Made by a program: the position numbers and the translations under genes. The notes beneath the pieces are model-generated. The model was not told where the DNA came from. It was given only the letters and a program-made list of their open reading frames with translations, and did no database searches. Source: Streptomyces clavifer (GTDB taxonomy: Bacteria > Actinomycetota > Actinomycetes > Streptomycetales > Streptomycetaceae). Taken from it: DNA of 64,000 nt. The stretch spans positions 992,001-1,056,000 of the forward strand of contig BMWJ01000001.1 of the NCBI GenBank assembly GCA_014651175.1. The letters are read 5' to 3'. Positions within the stretch are counted from its first letter, which is position 1; the number at the start of each line of letters is the position of its first letter. This document shows, piece after piece, positions 56,862 through 64,000 of this stretch.

Positions 56862-57676
56862 CCGGCCCGGGGACCGCCCGGAGGGCGGGTGCCCGCCCTC
56901 CGCAGCGCCGCCCGCAGGGCGAGCAGCAGTACCGCGCCCAGGCACCAGCTGGCCAGCACGTCCAGCGGCCAGTGGTACCCGCGCAGCACCAGACCGGTGC
57001 TCGTCGTCGCCGTGAGCAGGACGGCGGCGACGAGCGCCACCCATGACCGACGCACGTAGGGCGCCAGCAACAGCGCCGCGGCCCCGTACGCCACGGCTGC
57101 CGTGGCCGTGTGGCCCGAGGGGTAGTAGCCGGTCGCGTCCGTCAGCGGACCCTGCCGGTCCGTCCACAGCTTGAGGGGCACGACCAGCGCCGGTACGGCC
57201 GCCATGACCGCCACGCCGTACAGCGCCGCACGGCGGGCACCGCGGAACCACGCGAGGAGGACCGCGCACGCCAGGACCGGAACGGCGACCTGGGTGTTGC
57301 CGAGATCCGCGAAGAGGTCGGCGAGCCCGGCCGGACCCCGCCCGGCCAGCTCCAGACCGAGCCGCTCGTCGGGCCCGAGCAGCGGGCCGTCGGCCAGGAC
57401 CTGCCAGGTGACCACCGCGAAGACCGCCAGCAGCGCCGACACCTGGACAACGAGAGAGACCGGCCACCGGGGAACAGGGGGGATTGTTCCGGGGTGGCCG
57501 GTCGGATCGGTTTGCCGCGCGCCCCGGGGGGTGTGGGGCGAGCGGCCATCCGATCGGTGAGGAGTTCCGGAGCCCGAAGCTCCAGCGGTGTGCGCAAGGG
57601 CACGGCCGGGTCGGTGCGGGGGGAGCCCCGTCCCGGCATCGCCCGCAGTCTCCTGCGAGCGGGGTGTTTCTCTCAT
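56846..57676 (-). CDS. PAP2 superfamily membrane phosphatase
   Basis: 276 residues from ATG. About six spans, with the three acid-phosphatase motifs KLWTDRQGP, YYPSGHTATA and RGYHWPLDVLA (catalytic His in each of the last two). The first ~70 residues are Pro/Gly-rich and cytoplasmic. Likely dephosphorylates lipid phosphates such as undecaprenyl pyrophosphate. Convergent with chitinase, overlapping by 16 bp. Confidence 0.9.
   Translation of the reverse strand: MRETPRSQETAGDAGTGLPPHRPGRALAHTAGASGSGTPHRSDGRSPHTPRGARQTDPTGHPGTIPPVPRWPVSLVVQVSALLAVFAVVTWQVLADGPLLGPDERLGLELAGRGPAGLADLFADLGNTQVAVPVLACAVLLAWFRGARRAALYGVAVMAAVPALVVPLKLWTDRQGPLTDATGYYPSGHTATAAVAYGAAALLLAPYVRRSWVALVAAVLLTATTSTGLVLRGYHWPLDVLASWCLGAVLLLALRAALRRAGTRPPGGPRAGQLPK
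56879..56902 (+). terminator. Chitinase terminator hairpin inside the PAP2 gene end
   Basis: An 11-bp perfect inverted repeat (56879-56889 with 56892-56902), in practice 10 bp with a GTGC loop, 17 bp after the chitinase stop, within the PAP2 coding region. Confidence 0.6.
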
Positions 57677-57861
57677 CTGTGGAAACCGTACGTCAGGGGA
57701 AGGGGGACGGACAGCGTCCACGGTATCCCGCCATTGCCCTCGCACACCTTCTTCACAGGGCCTGACCCGGGGGCCGGTCATTACCGCCGAAAACGGCACA
57801 TGGCACCGGTCCCGCACGCCAGCCCCGGAGCGTGGCGCCCGTCCCGGGCGGCCCGCACGGA

Positions 57862-59202
57862 TCAGACCCCGGCGAAGGCCCGCTCGATGATGTCCAGCCC
57901 CTCGTTCAGCAGGTCCTCGCCGATGACGAGCGGCGGCAGGAAGCGCAGGACGTTGCCGTACGTGCCGCAGGTCAGCACCAGCAGGCCCTCCGCGTGGCAG
58001 GCCTTGGCCAGTGCCGCCGTGGTGGCCGGGTCGGGGTCCTTCGTGCCGGCCTTCACCAGCTCGATCGCGATCATGGCACCGCGGCCGCGGATGTCGCCGA
58101 TGATCTCCCCGTTGGGGAGCTTCGCCCGCATCTCGGCCAGGCGGCCCTTCATGACCTCCTCGATGCGCCGGGCCTTCCCGTTCAGGTCCAGCTCACGCAT
58201 CGTCTCGATGGCACCGAGCGCGCCCGCGCACGCCACCGGGTTACCGCCGTACGTGCCGCCCAGGCCGCCGGAGTGCGCGGCGTCCATGATCTCGGCGCGG
58301 CCGGTCACCGCGGACAGCGGAAGACCTCCCGCGATGCCCTTGGCCGTGGTGATCAGGTCGGGGACGATGCCCTCGTCCTCACAGGCGAACCACTGACCGG
58401 TCCGGCAGAAACCGGACTGGATCTCGTCCGCGACGAAGACGATGCCGTTGTCCTTCGCGAACTGCGCGATCGCGGGGAGGAAGCCCTTGGCGGGCTCGAT
58501 GAACCCGCCCTCGCCGAGGACCGGCTCGATGATGATCGCGGCGACGTTGTCCGCGCCGATCTGCTTGGTGATCTCGTCGATGGCCTGCGCGGACGCCTCG
58601 GCACCGGCGTTCTCGGCACCCGTCGGCCAGCGGTAGCCGTACGCCACCGGGACGCGGTAGACCTCGGGCGCGAACGGGCCGAACCCCTGCTTGTACGGCA
58701 TGTTCTTCGCGGTCAGCGCCATCGTGAGGTTCGTCCGGCCGTGGTAGCCGTGGTCGAAGACGACGACCGCGGTGCGCCTGGTCCAGGCACGGGCGATCTT
58801 CACGGCGTTCTCGACGGCCTCGGCGCCCGAGTTGAACAGCGCCGACTTCTTCGCGTGGTCGCCCGGCGTCAGCTCGGCGAGCTGCTCGCAGACCTCGACG
58901 TACCCCTCGTACGGCGTGACCATGAAACAGGTGTGGGTGAAGTCGGCGAGCTGTGCCGACGCGCGGCGTACGACCGCCTCGGCCGAGGCGCCCACCGACG
59001 TCACGGCGATGCCGGAGCCGAAGTCGATCAGCCGGTTGCCGTCCACGTCCTCGATGATCCCGCCGCCCGCCCGGGCGGTGAACACCGGCAGCGTGGAACC
59101 CACGCCCGCGGCGACCGCCGCGACACGGCGGGCCTGCAGCTCCACCGACTTCGGGCCGGGAATGGCGGTGACGACGCGGCGCTCCTGCGGAATGTCGGAC
59201 AT
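57862..59202 (-). CDS. gabT: 4-aminobutyrate aminotransferase
   Basis: 446 residues, ATG. FNSGAEAVENAVKIARAWTR, EPVLGEGGFIEPAKGFLP, FVADEIQSGFCRTGQ and Schiff-base Lys in LITTAKGIAGGLPLSA are GabT features. Transfers the amino group of GABA to 2-oxoglutarate, giving succinic semialdehyde. The adjacent aldehyde dehydrogenase at 63689 could be the next enzyme. Confidence 0.94.
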   Translation of the reverse strand: MSDIPQERRVVTAIPGPKSVELQARRVAAVAAGVGSTLPVFTARAGGGIIEDVDGNRLIDFGSGIAVTSVGASAEAVVRRASAQLADFTHTCFMVTPYEGYVEVCEQLAELTPGDHAKKSALFNSGAEAVENAVKIARAWTRRTAVVVFDHGYHGRTNLTMALTAKNMPYKQGFGPFAPEVYRVPVAYGYRWPTGAENAGAEASAQAIDEITKQIGADNVAAIIIEPVLGEGGFIEPAKGFLPAIAQFAKDNGIVFVADEIQSGFCRTGQWFACEDEGIVPDLITTAKGIAGGLPLSAVTGRAEIMDAAHSGGLGGTYGGNPVACAGALGAIETMRELDLNGKARRIEEVMKGRLAEMRAKLPNGEIIGDIRGRGAMIAIELVKAGTKDPDPATTAALAKACHAEGLLVLTCGTYGNVLRFLPPLVIGEDLLNEGLDIIERAFAGV

Positions 59203-59371
59203 GCGGGGCTCCTGGGGGTGTATCGGACGCTTCTCCTCCGCAGGCTAGGGGCGGGTACGGGCCGCGGTCATGCTCCGATCGGGAGTGGTGGGGGCGTGTC
59301 CTTGTCCGCCGCGGACAGATGACCGGGCGGCGGCACCGTGCGCCCGGCACCGGCGCCATCCGGCCGGGTTG

Positions 59372-59400
59372 CTGAACTCCCCGTGTCCTGGCACTAGATT
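59372..59400 (+). promoter_or_regulatory. Promoter of the membrane ATPase gene
   Basis: CTGAAC (59372-59377), 17 bp, TAGATT (59395-59400): a good vegetative promoter, 45 bp before the ATG. Confidence 0.5.
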
Positions 59401-59445
59401 GGCCGGTGCAGAGGCGGGACCTGGCTGGTCAGGGGGCAGCGGTTC

Positions 59446-61806
59446 ATGGACACCGAAGGCACGTACGAGGCACGCGGCACGGGTGCGGCGCCACCCCGCC
59501 CGGCGGGACCACCGCCGTCCACACCGCCACGCCCGGCGGCACCGCCCCCCGGGCACGCCCCGGCCGCCGGCCCGGGCCTGGCGGAATGGCTGCGCACCCC
59601 GCGCCCCGAGCGGGAACCCGGCGTCTGGCGGTACGGGCACACCCCGCGCCCGCCCGAGAAGCCCGAAGGGGTGTCCGACCGCTCACTGCTGGTGGGCGTG
59701 CTGATCTCCGTGCTCTGCGGGCTGCTCCTGTGGTCCCTGTGGCGCAACGGCTACATCCCCTACCGCCTCGTCCCGCTGAAGCTCTTCACACCGGGCGACT
59801 GGTGGTACGCGGGCACCTTCGGCGGCCCCAGGACGATCGAGGGCGGGGACGCCCTCACCGTCTACGAGGCCGTCCTCTTCGGACTGCTCGTCTACGGGTG
59901 CGGACGCCTGGGCAACTGGTCCGAGATCTTCCGGCGCCACGTCGTCGCACGGGGCCTGCCCTTCCTCGCCCTCACGACGGCCGCTGCCGGGGCCCTGGCC
60001 CAGCTCCTCGTCTGGAAGGACGCCGTGCCGGTCGTCCGGCCGGTGCTGATCCTCGTGGCCTCGGTCGCGGGCGGGGAGGTCTTCCAGAGCCAGACCGTGG
60101 TGAACGTGATCTACACCCTGATCACCCTCGGGGTGCTCTGGCCCTTCGCCCGCCTCGGCCGCTGGCGCGAGCTGATCGCCGGGCGCCGGAAGGGCGCCGC
60201 CGCCGCCCCCGAGGCCCCCTCCGCACCCCCGCACGCCGAAACCCCCGAGCGATGGCCGGAGATGCGCGCGGCGGGACGGACCGATGCCGCCGAGGCACTG
60301 ACCGCCGAGGTGCGCACCGGCCGGATGAACGACGTCGACGTGGCGCGCCTGCGCCACGCGTGGGCCGTGGGCCGGTCGCACCCGGACCGTCTGGCGACGC
60401 TCACCGAGGCCGTGCTGCGCACCGGCGGCGCCGCCGCGCTGCACCCGTCCGGTGCCCGCGACCTCCCCCGGCGCACCGCCCGCCACGACCTGCTCACCGG
60501 CCAGGTCCGCATCGGCAACTGCGCGGAGGACCCGCACAATCCGTACGTCCGCCGCGGCTCGGGCGTCGCCCTGGAACCCGCACTGCTCGGCACCTCTCTG
60601 CTGGCGGTCGGACCGCCCGGGGCCGGGAAGTCCGACCGTCTGGTCCGGCCGGTCGTCGAGTCCCTCGCCCTCCAGGCCCTCGCCGGACGGGCCGCGGTGC
60701 TCGCCGTCGGCGGCGCAGGGGAGCAGCTCGGCCCCGACGAGGCGTACGACGTCGTCGTGCGGATCGGCGACCCGGCGTCCGTGCACGACTTCGACCTGTA
60801 CGGCGGCACGACCGACCCGGACGAGGCCGCGGGCGTACTCGCGGAGGGGCTGGTCGGCGACGTGACCAACCTGGACAGCAGGCGGGCCGCCACGGTCCTC
60901 GCCCAGCTGCTCGGCCCGTACCGCGCGGTGCACGGGCACTTCCCCGGGGTGCCCGCGCTCCGGGAGCTCCTCGACGGCGACCTGGACGCGATCGGCGCGC
61001 TGCGGGAGGCACTCGGAGCGGGCGGCCACCAGGCCATGCTGCGCGAGCTGGAGGCCCGTACCCGGCAGAAGGGCGGATCCGGGGACCCCGGTCCGGTGCT
61101 CGCCGACCGGATCGCCCTGCTCGACCGCCCCGCGTTCGCGTCGTTCTTCGCCACCGGGCCGCTGGCCCGGCCCTTCTCGCTGCGGTCCCTGGAGCACCTG
61201 CCGCTGCGGGTCAGGATCGACCTCCCCGAACGTGCGCACGCCGAGGCGTCCCGGCTGCTGGCGCGGCTCGTCCTCGCCCAGTTCACCGCGATCGCCGCCG
61301 CCCGCACCGACCGGTCGCTCTTCGTCTGCCTCGTCCTGGACGACGCCACGCACACCGTCACCGCGGAGACGGTCCGGGGTGTCAGGCGGCTGCGTTCCGT
61401 CAACGCGGGAGCCGTCCTCACCCTGCGCACCGTCGACGACGTGCCGGAGGGGCTGCACACCGCGCTGCTCGGCGCGGTCGGCTGCTGCATGGCCTTCTCC
61501 GGCGTCACCACCTGGGACGGCAAGCGCTTCGCGGAGGTCTGGGGCAAGGAGTGGGTGGAGACCCGGGAGGTCGCCCAGCACGCGGTCTTCGCGGACCAGC
61601 CGTTCACCCGCGCCCTGCACGGCCTGCGCAAGCTCGTCACCGGCAAGGCCGTGACGAGGGACGCCGTGACCGTGCGGCAGGTCGAACGCGAGCGCTGGTC
61701 GGCCTCCGAGCTGGCCTACTCGCTGCCCACCGGACACGCGATGCTGTCGCTGACGACCGTGGACGGTGAGCACGCACCCCCGCTCCTGGTCGACCTGGGC
61801 GGCTGA
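59446..61806 (+). CDS. Membrane-anchored ATP-binding protein of the VirD4/FtsK-like superfamily
   Basis: 786 residues. A ~75-residue Pro-rich N-terminus precedes four predicted membrane spans (LLVGVLISVLCGLLLWSLW first, the last near residue 230). A cytoplasmic region follows with Walker A AVGPPGAGKSDRLVRP near residue 395 and Walker B-like VCLVLDDATHTVT near 625. This layout matches conjugative coupling proteins and FtsK-like translocases, but no relaxase or secretion genes are near. It lies between gabT and pucR, an arrangement I recall from other streptomycetes, so it is probably chromosomal housekeeping of unknown role. Confidence 0.75.
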   Translation: MDTEGTYEARGTGAAPPRPAGPPPSTPPRPAAPPPGHAPAAGPGLAEWLRTPRPEREPGVWRYGHTPRPPEKPEGVSDRSLLVGVLISVLCGLLLWSLWRNGYIPYRLVPLKLFTPGDWWYAGTFGGPRTIEGGDALTVYEAVLFGLLVYGCGRLGNWSEIFRRHVVARGLPFLALTTAAAGALAQLLVWKDAVPVVRPVLILVASVAGGEVFQSQTVVNVIYTLITLGVLWPFARLGRWRELIAGRRKGAAAAPEAPSAPPHAETPERWPEMRAAGRTDAAEALTAEVRTGRMNDVDVARLRHAWAVGRSHPDRLATLTEAVLRTGGAAALHPSGARDLPRRTARHDLLTGQVRIGNCAEDPHNPYVRRGSGVALEPALLGTSLLAVGPPGAGKSDRLVRPVVESLALQALAGRAAVLAVGGAGEQLGPDEAYDVVVRIGDPASVHDFDLYGGTTDPDEAAGVLAEGLVGDVTNLDSRRAATVLAQLLGPYRAVHGHFPGVPALRELLDGDLDAIGALREALGAGGHQAMLRELEARTRQKGGSGDPGPVLADRIALLDRPAFASFFATGPLARPFSLRSLEHLPLRVRIDLPERAHAEASRLLARLVLAQFTAIAAARTDRSLFVCLVLDDATHTVTAETVRGVRRLRSVNAGAVLTLRTVDDVPEGLHTALLGAVGCCMAFSGVTTWDGKRFAEVWGKEWVETREVAQHAVFADQPFTRALHGLRKLVTGKAVTRDAVTVRQVERERWSASELAYSLPTGHAMLSLTTVDGEHAPPLLVDLGG

Positions 61807-61904
61807 GCGCGGGGCCGGTGACGCCGACCCTGCCGCCCTGGCAGAATCGAATGCGGCCGTCTGTACGGGACGGCGCAATCGACTCCCAGAGGTCCGGCGG
61901 TCCC

Positions 61905-63473
61905 ATGCCCCCCACTCTCGCCTCGCTCGTCCAGCACTCGGTGCTCAAGCTCACGGTCCGTGCGGGTGCGGACCGGCTCGGCACGCCGGTCCGCTGGGCG
62001 CACGCCAGCGAGCTCGCCGACCCCGTCCCGTACATGGAGGGCGGCGAGCTGCTCCTCGTCACCGCGACCAACCTCGACGCCGAGGACCCCGCCACGATGC
62101 GCAGGTACGTGCGGCGCCTGGCGGGCGCCGGAGTCGCCGGGCTCGGCTTCGCCGTCGGCGTCACCTACGAGGACATCCCGCCGGCCCTCGTCGACGCGGC
62201 GGAGGAGGCCGGGCTGCCGCTCCTCGAAGTGCCCCGGCGCACGCCGTTCCTCGCGATCAGCAAGGCGGTGTCCGCGGCGATCGCCGCCGACCAGTACCGT
62301 GCCGTCACCGCCGGATTCGAGGCCCAGCGCGAGCTGACCCGCGCCGCGCTCGCCGGGGACGGGCCCGCCGAACTCCTCACCCGCCTCGCCGCACACGTCG
62401 ACGGCTGGGCCGCGCTGTACGACACCTCGGGCGCCGTCGTGGCCGCCGCACCCGACTGGGCGGCCCGTCGCGCCGCCCGGCTCACCCCCGACGTGGAACG
62501 CCTGCGCGACCGGCCCGCCCCGGCCAGCGTCGTCGTCGGAGACACCGACGACCGGGTCGAGCTCCAGTCCCTGGGCACCGGCCGCCGCGCCCGCGGTGCG
62601 CTGGCCGTCGGCACGGGCGCGGCGCTGGGCACGGCGGAGCGGTACGCGGTCCACTCGGCGGTCGCCCTGCTGACCCTGACCACGGCGCGCTCCCGCGCAC
62701 TCCTGGGTGCCGAGCAGCGGCTGGGCGCCGCGGTCCTGCGGATGCTGCTGGCCGGGCAGTCCGACCACGCCCGGGCCGTCGCCGGCGACCTGTACGGGGA
62801 ACTGCTCGACGCCCCCTTCCGGCTGCTCATCGCGGAGGCGCCCGAGCCCGCAGCCCCCGAGCTGCTCGCCGAGACGATGGAGGCAGCGGCGGCCCGGTCC
62901 GGCGAGACGCTGCTGATGGTGCCCGAGGGTGAACGGATCGTGGTGCTGGCCGCCGACGGCGGCGCCGCGGTCGCGGCCTGCACGGCCTACGCGCAGGCGC
63001 AGGACGACCGCCCGGCGCGTGAGCCGGGCAACGAGGACGGCGACGTGGTCGTCGGCCTGTCCGCCCCCTCGGGGCCGATCGCCGTCGCCGCCGCGTACAA
63101 GCAGGCCGAGCAGGCGCTCTCGGTCGCCCGCCGACGGGGCAGGGCGCTGGTCGAGCACGAGGAGCTCGCGGCCGGCTCGGTCCTGCCGCTCCTCGCCGAC
63201 GACGCCGTACGGGCCTTCGCCGACGGGATACTGCGCCCCCTGCACGAACACGACGCGAAGGGCCGCGGCGACCTGGTCGCGTCGCTGCGCGCCTGGCTCT
63301 CCCGGCACGGCCAGTGGGACGCGGCCGCCGCGGACCTGGGGGTCCACCGCCACACGCTGCGCTACCGCATGCGCCGGGTGGAGGAGATCCTGGGCCGCTC
63401 CCTGGACGACCCGGACGTACGGATGGAACTCTGGCTCGCCCTGAAGACCACGGCGGCCTCCGGGACGCCGTGA
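61905..63473 (+). CDS. PucR family transcriptional regulator
   Basis: 522 residues from ATG; an upstream GTG is less likely. The N-terminal PucR domain is VLKLTVRAGADRLGTPVRWA to GELLLVTATNL. The C-terminal HTH_30 region is WLSRHGQWDAAAADLGVHRH then TLRYRMRRVEEILGRSL. PucR-like regulators control purine and amino-acid/GABA catabolism; position next to gabT and an aldehyde dehydrogenase suggests GABA use. Confidence 0.92.
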   Translation: MPPTLASLVQHSVLKLTVRAGADRLGTPVRWAHASELADPVPYMEGGELLLVTATNLDAEDPATMRRYVRRLAGAGVAGLGFAVGVTYEDIPPALVDAAEEAGLPLLEVPRRTPFLAISKAVSAAIAADQYRAVTAGFEAQRELTRAALAGDGPAELLTRLAAHVDGWAALYDTSGAVVAAAPDWAARRAARLTPDVERLRDRPAPASVVVGDTDDRVELQSLGTGRRARGALAVGTGAALGTAERYAVHSAVALLTLTTARSRALLGAEQRLGAAVLRMLLAGQSDHARAVAGDLYGELLDAPFRLLIAEAPEPAAPELLAETMEAAAARSGETLLMVPEGERIVVLAADGGAAVAACTAYAQAQDDRPAREPGNEDGDVVVGLSAPSGPIAVAAAYKQAEQALSVARRRGRALVEHEELAAGSVLPLLADDAVRAFADGILRPLHEHDAKGRGDLVASLRAWLSRHGQWDAAAADLGVHRHTLRYRMRRVEEILGRSLDDPDVRMELWLALKTTAASGTP

Positions 63474-63544
63474 ACCGTCCGCGTCCTTGCCGACGCGCTC
63501 CCGTCCACCCCGGGTGCCCCCGGTCCGGCCGCACCGCGACCCCC

Positions 63545-63618
63545 GACAAACCGGCGCATCGCCGTTCCCCTCCGCTCCACGCCGGACAAACGCCATCGGC
63601 GTCCGGTCGCCCTACGGT
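63545..63618 (+). promoter_or_regulatory. Control region of the last aldehyde dehydrogenase
   Basis: GACAAAC occurs at 63545-63551 and again exactly 40 bp later (63585-63591); the second lies in an imperfect palindrome CCGGAC/GTCCGG. TACGGT at 63613-63618 is a -10 candidate without a -35, so an activator may bind the repeats. Confidence 0.4.
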
Positions 63619-63688
63619 GGGGGCCGGAAGGGTGCCCCCGCGGTGCCCGCGATCTTTGTCTCACCACCCCCGAAGGGCCGGAACCGCC

Positions 63689-64000
63689 ATGACTTCCACC
63701 CACGCCTTCTGGCTGGCCGGCCGACGGGCCACCGGCGAGGACAGCTTCGACGTCTCCAACCCGTGGGACGGCCGTCTCGTCGGCACGGTCGGCGTGCCGA
63801 CCGACGCCCAGGTCGAGGAGGCCGTCGCCGCCGCGTACGCCGTCCGCGAGGAGTTCGCCGCGACCCCCGCCCATGTACGGGCCGCCGCGCTCGACCACGT
63901 CGTACGGCGTCTCACGGAGCGCACCGAGGAGATCGCCCAGCTGATCTCCGCCGAGAACGGCAAGCCCATCAAGTGGGCCCGCGGCGAGGTCGGCCGTGCC
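63689..64000 (+). CDS. Aldehyde dehydrogenase, N-terminal part (cut by the window end)
   Basis: The first 104 residues of a longer protein, ATG. FWLAGRRATGEDSFDVSNPW and ISAENGKPIKWARGEVGRA are typical of the ALDH N-terminal half; the catalytic Cys and Glu lie beyond the window. Next to gabT and pucR it is a candidate succinic semialdehyde dehydrogenase, but the family alone cannot decide the substrate. Confidence 0.88.
   Translation, partial: MTSTHAFWLAGRRATGEDSFDVSNPWDGRLVGTVGVPTDAQVEEAVAAAYAVREEFAATPAHVRAAALDHVVRRLTERTEEIAQLISAENGKPIKWARGEVGRA

Noticed and set aside
54807-57467. An 886-residue minus-strand frame over the chitinase
   Set aside because: Shadow of the GH18 gene; Gly/Arg/Val-rich with no signature.
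59683-61878. A 731-residue minus-strand frame opposite the membrane ATPase
   Set aside because: Opposite a gene with a clear promoter, membrane spans and P-loop; the antisense frame shows no domain.

Overview
The window is a high-GC actinobacterial chromosome segment, almost certainly Streptomyces. Evidence: very GC-rich third codon positions, frequent GTG starts, and the gene order ftsY, nsdA, amtB-glnK-glnD, ffh, rpsP-KH-rimM-trmD-rplS, four tandem lepB (sip) genes, DUF2469, yraN, comM-like, dprA, whiG, rpsB-tsf-pyrH-frr-cdsA and rlmN, which is the conserved Streptomyces core. No phage, transposon, CRISPR array, tRNA or rRNA gene was recognised. dprA and whiG are direct neighbours here, with no inserted element between them.

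Layout. 1-10.2 kb: 3' end of ftsY, a primase/polymerase-like protein on the other strand, the developmental regulator nsdA, the nitrogen operon amtB-glnK-glnD behind a GlnR-type box, ffh, and a convergent methyltransferase. 10.7-23.2 kb: an SprT-like metalloprotein gene with a possible leaderless ECF promoter, the rpsP-rplS ribosome/tRNA-modification operon, four signal peptidases, a NUDIX gene, DUF2469, yraN-comM-dprA, and whiG for sporulation. 23.3-30.7 kb: a TetR regulator overlapping a convergent M23 peptidase, then rpsB-tsf-pyrH-frr-cdsA with hairpins between genes, then rlmN. 30.7-35 kb: a perfect 20-bp terminator, seven perfect tandem copies of a 22-bp unit, a TPP riboswitch and a thiamine ABC transporter operon.

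35-64 kb is more variable and catabolic: a LOG-family protein, an ABC transporter with a degenerate ATPase signature, and a dispersed polyamine/GABA pathway. The pathway parts are a class III aminotransferase with its Lrp-type regulator, a divergent aminobutyraldehyde-type dehydrogenase, a second aldehyde dehydrogenase leading a potD-potA-potB-potC-oxidoreductase operon, gabT, a PucR regulator and a final aldehyde dehydrogenase cut by the window end. Together they would import putrescine or spermidine and convert it through aminoaldehydes and GABA toward succinate. The import operon has a GlnR-type box upstream, which suggests it is switched on by nitrogen shortage. Also in this half are a DUF574 methyltransferase, a glycerophosphodiesterase, an adenosine deaminase, a NADAR-domain protein, a GH18 chitinase with a DasR-type operator in its promoter, a PAP2 phosphatase and an uncharacterised membrane-anchored VirD4/FtsK-like ATPase between gabT and pucR.

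No complete unknown defence or mobile system is evident. The strongest leads are regulatory: the tandem array replacing the -35 region of the thiamine operon, predicted GlnR control of polyamine import, predicted leaderless genes, a long hairpin inside the first lepB gene, and the uncharacterised ATPase.
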